The position numbers and the translations under genes were made by a program. A stretch of 50,872 nucleotides of DNA from Candidatus Choladousia intestinavium. Lineage in GTDB: Bacteria > Bacillota > Clostridia > Lachnospirales > Lachnospiraceae. Shown here in pieces: positions 32,762 to 40,536 of this stretch. The DNA lies in NCBI GenBank assembly GCA_018712785.1, contig DVGK01000069.1:1-50872 (forward strand). Reading direction: 5' to 3'. The notes below the pieces were generated by a model. The model worked only from the letters and a program-made list of their open reading frames with translations, was not told the DNA's origin and ran no database searches. The stretch's first letter is position 1. Every line of letters starts with the position of its first letter.

Positions 32762-32820
32762 TTGCCTTACTGACATAACTATAGTATAGTAAGAACAATA
32801 AGTATGTTGGTTTTCTAACA
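32762..32820 (+). promoter_or_regulatory. Crp/Fnr-gene promoter and palindromic site
   Basis: TTGCCT (32762-32767) and TATAGT (32785-32790) are 17 bp apart. Downstream, TGTTGG-TTTT-CTAACA (32805-32820) is a 16-bp near-palindrome placed between the start point and the ribosome site. It suits a Crp/Fnr dimer repressing its own gene or acting on the divergent ferredoxin gene. Confidence 0.55.
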
Positions 32821-32833
32821 AAAGGAGAAAATT

Positions 32834-33496
32834 TTGAAAAAACATTTACCGCTGTTAAAGAAAAGTCTTTTTTTCAAGGGAATGTCCGATCAGGAGATTC
32901 TGTCCATTCTGCACTGCGTAGAGGCGCGGATCCTTTCCCGCCAAAGTGGAGAATACATCTTTCACGCAGGGGATCGTACCTCGGAGATGGGCCTTGTGCT
33001 GCAGGGCTCAGTCCTGACCGTCCAGGAAACCTTGTGGGGCCACCGGAACATCATGGCAAAAGTGGGGCCCGGGGACTTCTTCGGCGAGCCCTACGCCGCG
33101 TCTCCCGGCTCTGTTCTGAATATTAACGTAACAGCCTGTGAGGACTGTGAAATTCTCATGCTGAGAATCAGCCGCATCCTCACCACCTGTCCCACTGCCT
33201 GCTCCCACCACAGCAGGCTGATTCAGAATCTTGTGTCCGTACTGTCCGGCAAGCTGCTTCTGTTCAACGAAAAAATCACCCATATGAGCAAGCGGACCAC
33301 CAGAGAGAAGCTTCTCTCTTACCTGTCTTCAGAATCCATCCGTCAGGGAAAGCGTTCCTTTGACATTCCGTATAACAGACAGCAGCTGGCAGACTATCTG
33401 TGCGTGGAAAGAGCCGCCATGTCCGCAGAACTGTCCAAGCTGCAAAAAGAAGGGCTGCTGAAAACAAACCGCAGCCACTTTGAATTATATATTTGA
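32834..33496 (+). CDS. Crp/Fnr family transcriptional regulator
   Basis: A 220-residue regulator with an N-terminal cyclic-nucleotide-type effector domain (GEYIFHAGD, GLVLQGSV, VGPGDFFGE) and a C-terminal helix-turn-helix (NRQQLADYLCVERAAMSAELSKLQKEGLL). It lacks the N-terminal Cys cluster of oxygen-sensing FNR, although Cys residues at 115-130 (CEDCEILM, TTCPTACSHH) might bind a ligand or metal. TTG start with AAAGGAG 7 nt upstream. Divergent from the ferredoxin gene, a pairing common in Clostridia. Confidence 0.92.
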   Translation: MKKHLPLLKKSLFFKGMSDQEILSILHCVEARILSRQSGEYIFHAGDRTSEMGLVLQGSVLTVQETLWGHRNIMAKVGPGDFFGEPYAASPGSVLNINVTACEDCEILMLRISRILTTCPTACSHHSRLIQNLVSVLSGKLLLFNEKITHMSKRTTREKLLSYLSSESIRQGKRSFDIPYNRQQLADYLCVERAAMSAELSKLQKEGLLKTNRSHFELYI

Positions 33497-33577
33497 TGAG
33501 AGTCGAAAGAAAAGAGCCTCTCTATTCAGGGTGTTGCTTTACGCTTTTCTTCCGGCAGAAGAAGGAGGGGCAGGATA

Positions 33578-34621
33578 TTAAAATTCCCTTATGTCTTTTG
33601 CCAGTGAAAACGGAATTATGTCGCCCGGTTTCGTCTCAATATATGCTTTCTCTTCATGCATATATTCAACAATATCTTTTGCCTTGTAATTTTTAAATTT
33701 CTTAATCACTTTGTCTATAATTTTCTTTTCGTCAGCACTTAAAATGGAGTAATCCATTCCTTTTATCGGATAAATATGCAGCATTGAATCAAAATTATAA
33801 CTCTCTTCCTCATGAACATTTAGGTTTTCCAGATTCATAAGACTATAATGTCCAACGGGAAGAGCGCCCATAGTATTATGTCTGTAAACCATACCTGTCA
33901 TAGCGTGACCACTCATTTTGTAGGAAAAGGAATCCACATACCAGAGCATTTTCATCAGTTTTACTTTAAACAGGTTGGACACCTTTTCAGCAATATATGA
34001 AATTAGAGCCTCAATCTTATCGATATTCAGTACTGTAAAACCGTTAGCATCCGATGGTTCTCCAAAATCGGCATATTCGCCTTCAAAGGCTTGCCGCGTC
34101 AAATACTCTTTTCCATAAGAATCTAATTTCTCTACAATTTTTATTCGTATTTCCAGCCTTTTCTGGTCAGAAAATTTGGCTGCATTCTTCTTCAGGAATT
34201 CCAGTGCCATTAATGGATTGTCCTTAATAAAACGAAGCATTGTATCATAAGCTTCATCCTGGATGGCTTTACTCTCATATCTTGAAATTGTAGCTTCTCC
34301 CCATCCAAGTAATTTTGCAAGATCAACCTGCGACAAACCATAGCTTTCTCGTATTGCAACAATCTCATCAGAGGTAAGCAGACCACGTTTCACTCGATAG
34401 GCATTGCGTGCATTCAGAAGGTTTGCATTTGTCATGAAGCCGGTTTCAAATTCGTTTTCATTCGCATCCGCATTTGCACAAAAATAAAACCTCTCCTCAT
34501 AAGTTACCTCTTCTCCCTTCAGTATAGTTGTTGTAAAGCGTTTCCTCTCTTCTACTTCATGCGTTTTGTCACACAACGGACAATCCATTTGAACCTTTCT
34601 AATCAAAGTACTCGCCTCCAT
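33578..34621 (-). CDS. MqsA-like / Panacea-domain (DUF4065) antitoxin
   Basis: A 347-residue antitoxin of three parts. The N-terminus is a YgiT/MqsA-type zinc-finger relic with one CPLC pair and a lone Cys in FYFCANAD, so the finger is incomplete. An Xre helix-turn-helix follows (VAIRESYGLSQVDLAKLLG, ATISRYE; about 90-130). The last ~150 residues are a Panacea/SocA-like domain (VKLMKMLWYVDSFSYKMSG, ALPVGHYS). Panacea domains neutralise many unrelated toxins. ATG 34621 has AAAAGGAGG upstream. The gene follows the toxin gene and is much AT-richer than the flanks, consistent with horizontal transfer. Confidence 0.85.
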   Translation of the reverse strand: MEASTLIRKVQMDCPLCDKTHEVEERKRFTTTILKGEEVTYEERFYFCANADANENEFETGFMTNANLLNARNAYRVKRGLLTSDEIVAIRESYGLSQVDLAKLLGWGEATISRYESKAIQDEAYDTMLRFIKDNPLMALEFLKKNAAKFSDQKRLEIRIKIVEKLDSYGKEYLTRQAFEGEYADFGEPSDANGFTVLNIDKIEALISYIAEKVSNLFKVKLMKMLWYVDSFSYKMSGHAMTGMVYRHNTMGALPVGHYSLMNLENLNVHEEESYNFDSMLHIYPIKGMDYSILSADEKKIIDKVIKKFKNYKAKDIVEYMHEEKAYIETKPGDIIPFSLAKDIREF

Positions 34622-34646
34622 TGTCCTTCCTCCTTTTCGTCTTCGA

Positions 34647-35066
34647 TTACGCATACGGAAATTTCATCTTATCCTTCGCATAATGGAATGATACGCACAA
34701 AACGTGTCTTTTCCTGTTTCCTTTAATCTTCAGCTTTATATATACAAGTTTTCTGTTTATCTTCTTTCCAAATACAAAAAGCAGTGGTGGGTTTAAATCA
34801 TCCTTATCAATCTTAGTTTCCGAATATTCCTCGACAGTCAGTTCTTTTAATCTGTCAGCAATGTCCTCTATATCATAGTCTAAATCTAATAATGTATATG
34901 GTGTCGAATGCTCCGCGTCATCCTTCTTATTTTTTCGTATTAAAACAAAATCGGTATCTATGTCAAAGTCATCCTTTTCCAAAAACATTTTCAGTTCTTC
35001 TAAAAAAGCAGTAACTTCTCCTTTTTTCGATTGTGTACTAAGAAAGATGGGAATCACCTCCCGCAA
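34647..35066 (-). CDS. Probable type II toxin, MqsR-like
   Basis: A protein of about 139 residues upstream of the antitoxin, in the toxin-first order used by mqsRA. The C-terminal part (VEEYSETKIDKDDL, VFGKKINRKLVYIKLKI, HVLCVSFHYAKDKMKFPY) resembles MqsR/RelE-fold mRNA interferases that end in a VxxVSFHY-type strand. A catalytic role is inferred, not seen. The start is unclear: TTG 35066 has no ribosome site, whereas GGGAGG (35057-35062) would serve an ATT or ATC start a few codons later. Strongly AT-rich. Confidence 0.65.
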   Translation of the reverse strand: MREVIPIFLSTQSKKGEVTAFLEELKMFLEKDDFDIDTDFVLIRKNKKDDAEHSTPYTLLDLDYDIEDIADRLKELTVEEYSETKIDKDDLNPPLLFVFGKKINRKLVYIKLKIKGNRKRHVLCVSFHYAKDKMKFPYA

Positions 35067-35074
35067 AATTATTT

Positions 35075-35116
35075 ACTATCAATTGATAGTGTACATCTTA
35101 ATGAATTCCTTGTCAA
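35075..35116 (-). promoter_or_regulatory. Toxin-antitoxin promoter and 16-bp palindromic operator
   Basis: TTGACA (35111-35116) and TACACT (35088-35093) are 17 bp apart on the minus strand. The perfect 16-bp palindrome ACTATCAATTGATAGT (35075-35090) overlaps the end of the -10 and the start point. It is the obvious site for autorepression by the antitoxin's helix-turn-helix. Confidence 0.8.
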
Positions 35117-35213
35117 GGAAATACCAAAATCATTTTGTTTTATCTTATATTCATAAAGAGATTACTACTAAAGTACGCTATTAATGCTCTAATCGCCATT
35201 CATAGTAATCTTT

Positions 35214-36917
35214 TCAATCAGGCAGGCTGTCTCTGACGCACAGCGCCCCGTATCCAAGCTCGCTGTTGGGCCACTGTTCAAAGCCCGGAAGCTGCCTGGC
35301 GCCTCTCTGCAGATAGGCTTTCACTTTTTCTCCAAAAAGGAAGGGATCGTTTCCTTCAGTAATCCCCCATTCCATCAGAAGAGCGGCTGCTCCCGTGACG
35401 AACGGCGCCGCGAACGAGGTTCCGGTAACAGAAATATACCCTCCCCCCGGAGCTGCAGTGGTGATCTCCACACCCGGCGCCGCTAAATCCGGCAGTGTAT
35501 AAAATTCCTGTTCCGGCCAGCCCCTTCCCGAAAACACCGCATACTGCTGCAGTCTTGCGTCATAGGCCCCCACGCTGATCACTCTGCCTGCCGTGGAAGG
35601 TATGGTCATAGTGGCATCCGGGGCAGGCTGCAGAAATCTGGTCCCTCTGTTTCTCACTCTTGCGTCTGACAGCCACATATTATATTGCCCATCTACAATC
35701 CGCTGGGGAGTCAGAAGAATTTTCCAGATTCCTTCATCCAGGTAGGTGTCCTCCGGAAGAAATTCGATATAAATCTCCTGAAGACCCTGATAGGGACTTG
35801 GCATGCCGTAGTAAACCAGAAGTTCCGTTCTTCCCAGCCGGTATCTGGCTGCTCCGGCTTCCTGGCCCAGCGGTCCCGCCTCCTGTCCATTCGGATGAAC
35901 TACCGTGACCCGGTACTGGTCCGCGTAGTTTTTCCAGATCTGCAGATTCAGTCCTGTCTCGAATTCGCCGATCAGCAGCTCAATTACTGCCGGCTCCTCC
36001 TCCGGAACTTTCCCGGACGCATGACCGCCTGTGCCTCCTTCATTTCCAGTGCCTGCGGATATCACAGTCTTCCACTGATCTGCCATAAAGTCCAAATAAG
36101 TCTCTAAAAGAGACGTGCCCCGGTGAGAGCCATATACATTTCCAAAGCTTAGATTCACAGATACCGGTTTTCCAAGCTCCTCCGCTTTCCGGATCACATA
36201 CTCCACTGCTTTCATTACCTCTGCGGTTCTGGGGAAGCCATCCCTTGGCGCCGTCCCAAGCTTTACCACCAGAAGCTCACTCTCCGGCGCCATTCCCCTG
36301 TACTGTCCGCCGGAGGCTCTCCCATTTCCTGCCGCAATGGCAGACACCTGGGTTCCATGTCCGCTAAGGTCCAGCTCTGGCACGATTTCATATCCCTGTT
36401 CCCGGCTGCCGGCAGATAATGCCTGATTGATTTCCTCCCGGGTATAGATCCTCCGGGCTTCCTGATCCCAAAGCTCCAGAATTCTTGTACCCCCGTCATC
36501 CTCTCTGAAGTCCGGATGAAAGTAGTCGATCCCCGAATCGATAACTCCCACAATCACTCCACGGCCGAAAAGGTCATACCTGGCGCTCTGCACCGCCGAT
36601 ACGCAGGAGGCAGCTCTCCCTCTGTCCAAAGTAAAAAAAAGCCGTTTGGGCTTTTCAATATACTGAACCTGCGGAAGAGAAGCCAGGTACTCCAAATCCT
36701 GCTGGGGCAGCACCAGAATTCCATAGCCTCCGGACAAAGGCGTAAACTCCCATTCCGGCCTGGCAGTCTCCTTAAAATCACCGCTGTAGCGGATAATGAC
36801 CTGCCACGTCTTCTTAAGAGGATTGTAACCCGCTTCCAAATCCGGAGATTTTTCCCTTTCCTGGGGTGTTGCCGCAAGGGCCAGATTTAGAAGATTTTCG
36901 ATTTTCTGATCGTCCAT
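35214..36917 (-). CDS. S8 subtilisin-like serine protease, Csp-like
   Basis: A 567-residue subtilase like the clostridial Csp germination proteases: an N-terminal prodomain (about 1-95) and a catalytic domain with a large insertion (about 300-430). All three catalytic residues are present: Asp in GVIDSGIDYFHPD, His in DLSGHGTQVSAIAAG and Ser in GTSFAAPFVTGAAA, with oxyanion Asn in SAGTGNEGG. It should be proteolytically active, unlike the pseudoprotease CspC/CspA. No signal peptide. GGGAGG precedes the ATG. Monocistronic; an inverted repeat AGATTACTA/TAGTAATCT at 35160-35215 flanks its 3' end. A role in spore germination is only one possibility. Confidence 0.88.
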   Translation of the reverse strand: MDDQKIENLLNLALAATPQEREKSPDLEAGYNPLKKTWQVIIRYSGDFKETARPEWEFTPLSGGYGILVLPQQDLEYLASLPQVQYIEKPKRLFFTLDRGRAASCVSAVQSARYDLFGRGVIVGVIDSGIDYFHPDFREDDGGTRILELWDQEARRIYTREEINQALSAGSREQGYEIVPELDLSGHGTQVSAIAAGNGRASGGQYRGMAPESELLVVKLGTAPRDGFPRTAEVMKAVEYVIRKAEELGKPVSVNLSFGNVYGSHRGTSLLETYLDFMADQWKTVISAGTGNEGGTGGHASGKVPEEEPAVIELLIGEFETGLNLQIWKNYADQYRVTVVHPNGQEAGPLGQEAGAARYRLGRTELLVYYGMPSPYQGLQEIYIEFLPEDTYLDEGIWKILLTPQRIVDGQYNMWLSDARVRNRGTRFLQPAPDATMTIPSTAGRVISVGAYDARLQQYAVFSGRGWPEQEFYTLPDLAAPGVEITTAAPGGGYISVTGTSFAAPFVTGAAALLMEWGITEGNDPFLFGEKVKAYLQRGARQLPGFEQWPNSELGYGALCVRDSLPD

Positions 36918-37185
36918 GGCTTAGACCTCCCCCTTTTTTTGGTCATCCTGGCCTCCCGTGAAGCTCCTGCTTTGGTTCTGCCTGGCTGAAACCTGAACCT
37001 AACAGAGGCTTTTCCGGCCCGCCCGCCAAAGGCATTCTTGCTTTATTTATATGCTCTGCTTCCGCAGCTTTATTCTGTCCTTCCCTCCCTTCCTTTTCAT
37101 CTTTGCCATCCGCACTGACTATCCGCTGCATTTACAGCTTTGGCGGGACTATTGCACCAAACATACAGATATTTAAAAATCCCTC
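36918..37185. other. Intergenic region without recognised gene
   Basis: Between the divergent protease and MATE genes. A 62-codon minus-strand frame (36943-37131) has no ribosome site and no family resemblance, so I do not call it. Apart from the MATE promoter just beyond, nothing is evident. Confidence 0.6.
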
Positions 37186-37213
37186 TTGACTTTCTCTCAT
37201 TCTGGAATAAAAT
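37186..37213 (+). promoter_or_regulatory. Candidate promoter of the MATE gene
   Basis: TTGACT (37186-37191) and TAAAAT (37208-37213) with 16-bp spacing, about 45 bp before the start codon. Confidence 0.5.
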
Positions 37214-37256
37214 AAATCTGCTTTTCTAAAATATTTTAGTTTTTGAGGTAGATGAA

Positions 37257-38606
37257 ATGGCCAGACAATACGTACAGGATATGACTTCCGGGAATGAGAC
37301 TTCTCTTCTTCTGAAGTTTTCTCTTCCCATGCTGATCGGAAACATCTTTCAGCAGTTTTACAACATGGTAGACTCGATTGTGGTAGGAAATTATGTAGGC
37401 AAGGAGGCCCTGGCCGCCGTGGGGATGACCTCCTCTTTAAATTTTCTGTATTTCAGCCTGTGCAATGGCTTTGCCACCGGCGCTGGCGTCCTGATCTCCC
37501 AGTATTTCGGGATGAAAAATGAAAGACGGGTAAAGGATTCCATCGGAAATTCTCTCTACCTGATGATGGGAATGGGCATCCTCATGAGCGTGGTTTCCGT
37601 ACTTCTCTCCGCCCCCATCCTGAGACTTTTAAATACACCGGAAAACATTTTCCAGGACGCTCTGCTGTACACCCGTATTGTCTGCGGCGGCCTGTTTGCT
37701 GTAGTCCTTTATAACGGAATCGCCGCCATGCTCCGGGCTCTTGGGGATTCCACCACGCCTTTAATTTTCCTGGTGCTGGCCAGCATTCTCAACGTTATCG
37801 GAGATTTAGTGCTGGTGCTGGTCATTCCTCTGGGTGTGGCAGGTGTGGCTATTGCCACCGTTGCAGCCCAGCTTCTCTCCGCCCTGGGCTGTATCGCGTA
37901 TGCTGTACTGAAAAATCCCTATTTCCGTCTGGAAAAGGAAAACTTCCGCATCAGCGCCAGTCTTCAGTCGAAAATGCTCCGTCTGGGCATCCCCTTCGGG
38001 GCTCAGGGAAGTCTCATTGCCTTCTCCTGTGTAGCCCTCCAGAGCGTAATCAACCGGTTCGGAGCGGACGTTATCGCTGCCTTCACGGCCACCAACCGGA
38101 TAGAGCAGCTGGTACAGCAGCCCTTTAATTCTCTGGGAACAGCTCTGGCTACCTTTACGGGACAAAATCTGGGGGCCGGGAAGGTAGACCGGGTCAGCAA
38201 AGGCTACCGGCGTTCCTGCCTCCTGGTGGTCATCTTCAGCCTTCTCATGTGTGCCATGATGTTTTTATGGGGAGAAGACTTTGTGGGACTGTTTGTAGAC
38301 GACGCCACAGTAATCGCCATCGGCGGCCGGGCTGTGCAGATCACCAGCCTGTTCTATATTCCTCTGGGGATGATCTATATTGCCCGCAGCCTCTTAAACG
38401 GCGCCGGAGATTCTGTCTTTGCCTTTATCAGCGGTCTGGCGGAGGTTGCCGGACGCATCGGCTTTTCTATAGGCCTGTCTGCCATTCCGGCTCTGGGCTA
38501 TTGGGCCGTCTGGTATACTACCGGACTGACCTGGCTTATTACAGGCATCGTGTGCATGCTCCGCTACGCCCAGGGAAAATGGAAAAAAATCGTTCTCACG
38601 GACTGA
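37257..38606 (+). CDS. MATE family efflux transporter
   Basis: A 449-residue exporter with twelve predicted membrane segments in two six-helix halves. Family motifs are visible: LPMLIGNIFQQFYNMVDSIVVG near the start (quoted loosely), GNYVGKEALAAVG, and the repeat FNSLGTALATFTGQNLGAGK in the second half. Such proteins export cationic drugs or metabolites using Na+ or H+ gradients. GAGGTAGATGAA precedes the ATG. Its end overlaps the converging yolD-like gene by 11 bp. No regulator is adjacent. Confidence 0.94.
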   Translation: MARQYVQDMTSGNETSLLLKFSLPMLIGNIFQQFYNMVDSIVVGNYVGKEALAAVGMTSSLNFLYFSLCNGFATGAGVLISQYFGMKNERRVKDSIGNSLYLMMGMGILMSVVSVLLSAPILRLLNTPENIFQDALLYTRIVCGGLFAVVLYNGIAAMLRALGDSTTPLIFLVLASILNVIGDLVLVLVIPLGVAGVAIATVAAQLLSALGCIAYAVLKNPYFRLEKENFRISASLQSKMLRLGIPFGAQGSLIAFSCVALQSVINRFGADVIAAFTATNRIEQLVQQPFNSLGTALATFTGQNLGAGKVDRVSKGYRRSCLLVVIFSLLMCAMMFLWGEDFVGLFVDDATVIAIGGRAVQITSLFYIPLGMIYIARSLLNGAGDSVFAFISGLAEVAGRIGFSIGLSAIPALGYWAVWYTTGLTWLITGIVCMLRYAQGKWKKIVLTD

Positions 38607-38922
38607 GGAATTCCTCTTTCCGCTTCAGGACCTGGAGCTCCTTTAAGGGGATCTCCAGGTCTTCTATTTGAAGAATTCCCCTGCTGCTGTCAACTCTGCG
38701 CACCCTGCCTGTGAGACGCATGCGCGTTTCCCCCTGGTAATACTCAATCTCAGCCTCTTCTCCGGGCCGAAGGGCGTGGAGCGTTCTGTCCAGCTCTTCC
38801 TCCTGATCCTCGGACAGCAGCCGCCGTTCTTCCAGGATACGCTCCTTTTCCTGAAGGGCCTCCCTGAGTCCCTTCAGGGCATCGAAGGGCATAAACTGCT
38901 TGGCCCTGTCTTCCAGGGCCAT
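38596..38922 (-). CDS. YolD-like protein
   Basis: A 108-residue YolD-domain protein (DRAKQFMPFDALKGLREAL at the start, then RVRRVDSSRGILQIEDLEIPL). YolD proteins are encoded beside Y-family polymerases of the UvrX type and are thought to play a UmuD-like accessory role. ATG 38922 has AGAGG upstream and lies 10 bp after the polymerase stop, so the two are one SOS-controlled operon. Confidence 0.85.
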   Translation of the reverse strand: MALEDRAKQFMPFDALKGLREALQEKERILEERRLLSEDQEEELDRTLHALRPGEEAEIEYYQGETRMRLTGRVRRVDSSRGILQIEDLEIPLKELQVLKRKEEFLSP

Positions 38923-38932
38923 CCTTCCTCTA

Positions 38933-40195
38933 CTAACAGCCACTCTTATGACCTCCAATCTGCCGGTTTCTCTCCATGGCGGTTCCTGCCGCCTGAAGAT
39001 CCATCCCCCGGAGAAGGGCATTCTTCCCGTACCGTTTTTTTATTTTAAGAGCCGCTCCCGCAAGCCGCCGCTCCCGTTCCTCCCAGGCAGGATCCGAGAA
39101 AAGCTCCAGCTGCCTGCAGCTCTCCCGCTCCAGCCTGCCAAGGCTCAGGTTCATTCTCCGTATGGGATATCTCCGGTCCGTAATCCTGCCGTAGAGCTCC
39201 AGCGCCCGGGAGAGGATTTTCTTATAAGAGCTGGTACAGCTCCCCATAGTCACAGAGCCCCTGGCCGCCTCCATTCCCAGAGAATTGGAATATCCTACCA
39301 CCAGGGTGATGACGGAAGCTGCCAGACGCTTCTCCGCCAGCTCCAGACACAGGGCATCTGTCATCTCCTTCAGAATCAACTCCCCTTCCTCATAGCTGTA
39401 ATCCCTGGGAAGCACCTGGCCGCTTGACAGAGAGGAATGCCTGGGCCGGTAATTCTTAATATCCTGCATGGTCACAGGCTCTCTGCCCCAGGCGTGGTCG
39501 ATGAGCAGCTCCGCGTCAACGCCGAAATTCCGGTATAAAAGCTCTTCATCCGCCTGGACCACCTGCCCCATCGTGAGAATCCCAAGCCCTGCCAGACGCT
39601 TCTCCGTCCCACAGCCGATCCTCCAGAAATCTGTCAGAGGCCTGTGGCTCCACAGGGTCTCCCGGTACTGCTTCTCATCCAGGCAGCCGATGTTTTCCGG
39701 GGCGTGTTTGGCAGTAATATCCAAAGCCACCTTGGCCAGGTACAGATTCGTGCCGATTCCCGCGGCGGCTGTGACTCCCACGGTTTTCCGGATATCCTCC
39801 ATAATCCGGAAGGCCAGCTCCCGGGGACTCATGCGGTATAGGGGCAGATAGTCTGTCACATCCATGAAAGCCTCGTCAATGGAGTACACATGAATGTCTT
39901 CTTTGGCGAAATATTTTAGATATACCTCATAAATATCCGCAGAATACTGAATATACAGCTGCATCCTGGGAGTGGCGGCTATATACGGAATATTTCTGGG
40001 AATCTGAAAAACGCGGCACCGGTTCTTAACTCCCAGAGCCTTCATGGAAGGAGAAACAGCGAGGCAGATAGTCTTGTCTGTCCGCTCCATATCCGCCACC
40101 ACCAGATTCGTGGTCATAGGATCCAAGCCCCGCTCCACACATTCCACAGAGGCATAAAAGGATTTCAGATCTATGCAGAAATAAATTCTTCCCAA
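38933..40195 (-). CDS. Y-family translesion DNA polymerase (UvrX/UmuC-like)
   Basis: A 420-residue error-prone polymerase. The catalytic palm is seen in FCIDLKSFYASVEC (first Asp) and VYSIDEAFMDVT (second Asp-Glu pair). The little-finger domain follows, ending in a beta-clamp-binding motif RQLELF near residue 370. The N-terminal steric-gate region is intact. The start is a TTG at 40195 with GAGG close upstream. It is preceded by a LexA-box promoter at 40369-40404 and followed by the yolD-like gene, the standard arrangement in Firmicutes. Confidence 0.93.
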   Translation of the reverse strand: MGRIYFCIDLKSFYASVECVERGLDPMTTNLVVADMERTDKTICLAVSPSMKALGVKNRCRVFQIPRNIPYIAATPRMQLYIQYSADIYEVYLKYFAKEDIHVYSIDEAFMDVTDYLPLYRMSPRELAFRIMEDIRKTVGVTAAAGIGTNLYLAKVALDITAKHAPENIGCLDEKQYRETLWSHRPLTDFWRIGCGTEKRLAGLGILTMGQVVQADEELLYRNFGVDAELLIDHAWGREPVTMQDIKNYRPRHSSLSSGQVLPRDYSYEEGELILKEMTDALCLELAEKRLAASVITLVVGYSNSLGMEAARGSVTMGSCTSSYKKILSRALELYGRITDRRYPIRRMNLSLGRLERESCRQLELFSDPAWEERERRLAGAALKIKKRYGKNALLRGMDLQAAGTAMERNRQIGGHKSGC

Positions 40196-40368
40196 CGCGC
40201 CTCATCCCCTTTTTTCTGTATTTCTGATTGATTAGTGTTTCCCTTCCCGCGGAAAATATGCGCGGGGCTTTTCACTCCGGTCCGCGTATTTACTGTACAG
40301 ACCGGGGGAAAACCAGGCCGAAAGAAAATAAACCCTGTCTGCAGATCAGGTTTTTACACCTATAAGTA

Positions 40369-40404
40369 ACTATAGCACATTTTCCAAATTCGAACAAGTG
40401 TTCT
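40369..40404 (-). promoter_or_regulatory. LexA (SOS) box overlapping the polymerase promoter
   Basis: CGAACAAGTGTTCT (40391-40404) fits the Gram-positive SOS consensus GAAC-N4-GTTC exactly. It covers the -35 (TTGTTC, 40392-40397) of a promoter whose -10 TATAGT is at 40369-40374, 17 bp away. A ~165-nt leader follows; it contains a CCTG/CAGG stem near 40333-40350. Confidence 0.85.
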
Positions 40405-40488
40405 ATTTTCCTTTTCGGAATTTTTTACATCTCGTTGCATGTCATACCCGAACCACACGCTTGCCGCACTTTTCCCTGCATTGCGCGC

Positions 40489-40516
40489 AAAAAACAGCGC
40501 AGATTCCTCTGCGCTG
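40489..40516 (-). terminator. Intrinsic terminator of the CocE-like gene
   Basis: CAGCGCAGA/TCTGCGCTG, a perfect 9-bp stem with a 4-nt loop, followed on the minus strand by six T. It lies about 20 bp past the stop codon. Confidence 0.9.
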
Positions 40517-40536
40517 CCGTAAAAATTCTTCTTTAT

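Noticed and set aside
33496-35200. Prophage or integrative element around the toxin-antitoxin genes
   Set aside because: The AT-rich segment holds only the two genes; no integrase, attachment-site repeat or structural genes were seen.
36943-37131. 62-codon minus-strand frame between protease and MATE genes
   Set aside because: No ribosome site and low-complexity Glu/Lys/Gly content; likely chance.
40205-40360. Riboswitch in the polymerase leader
   Set aside because: Only a short CCTG/CAGG stem near 40333-40350 and a weak GC hairpin; SOS control through the LexA box is a sufficient explanation.
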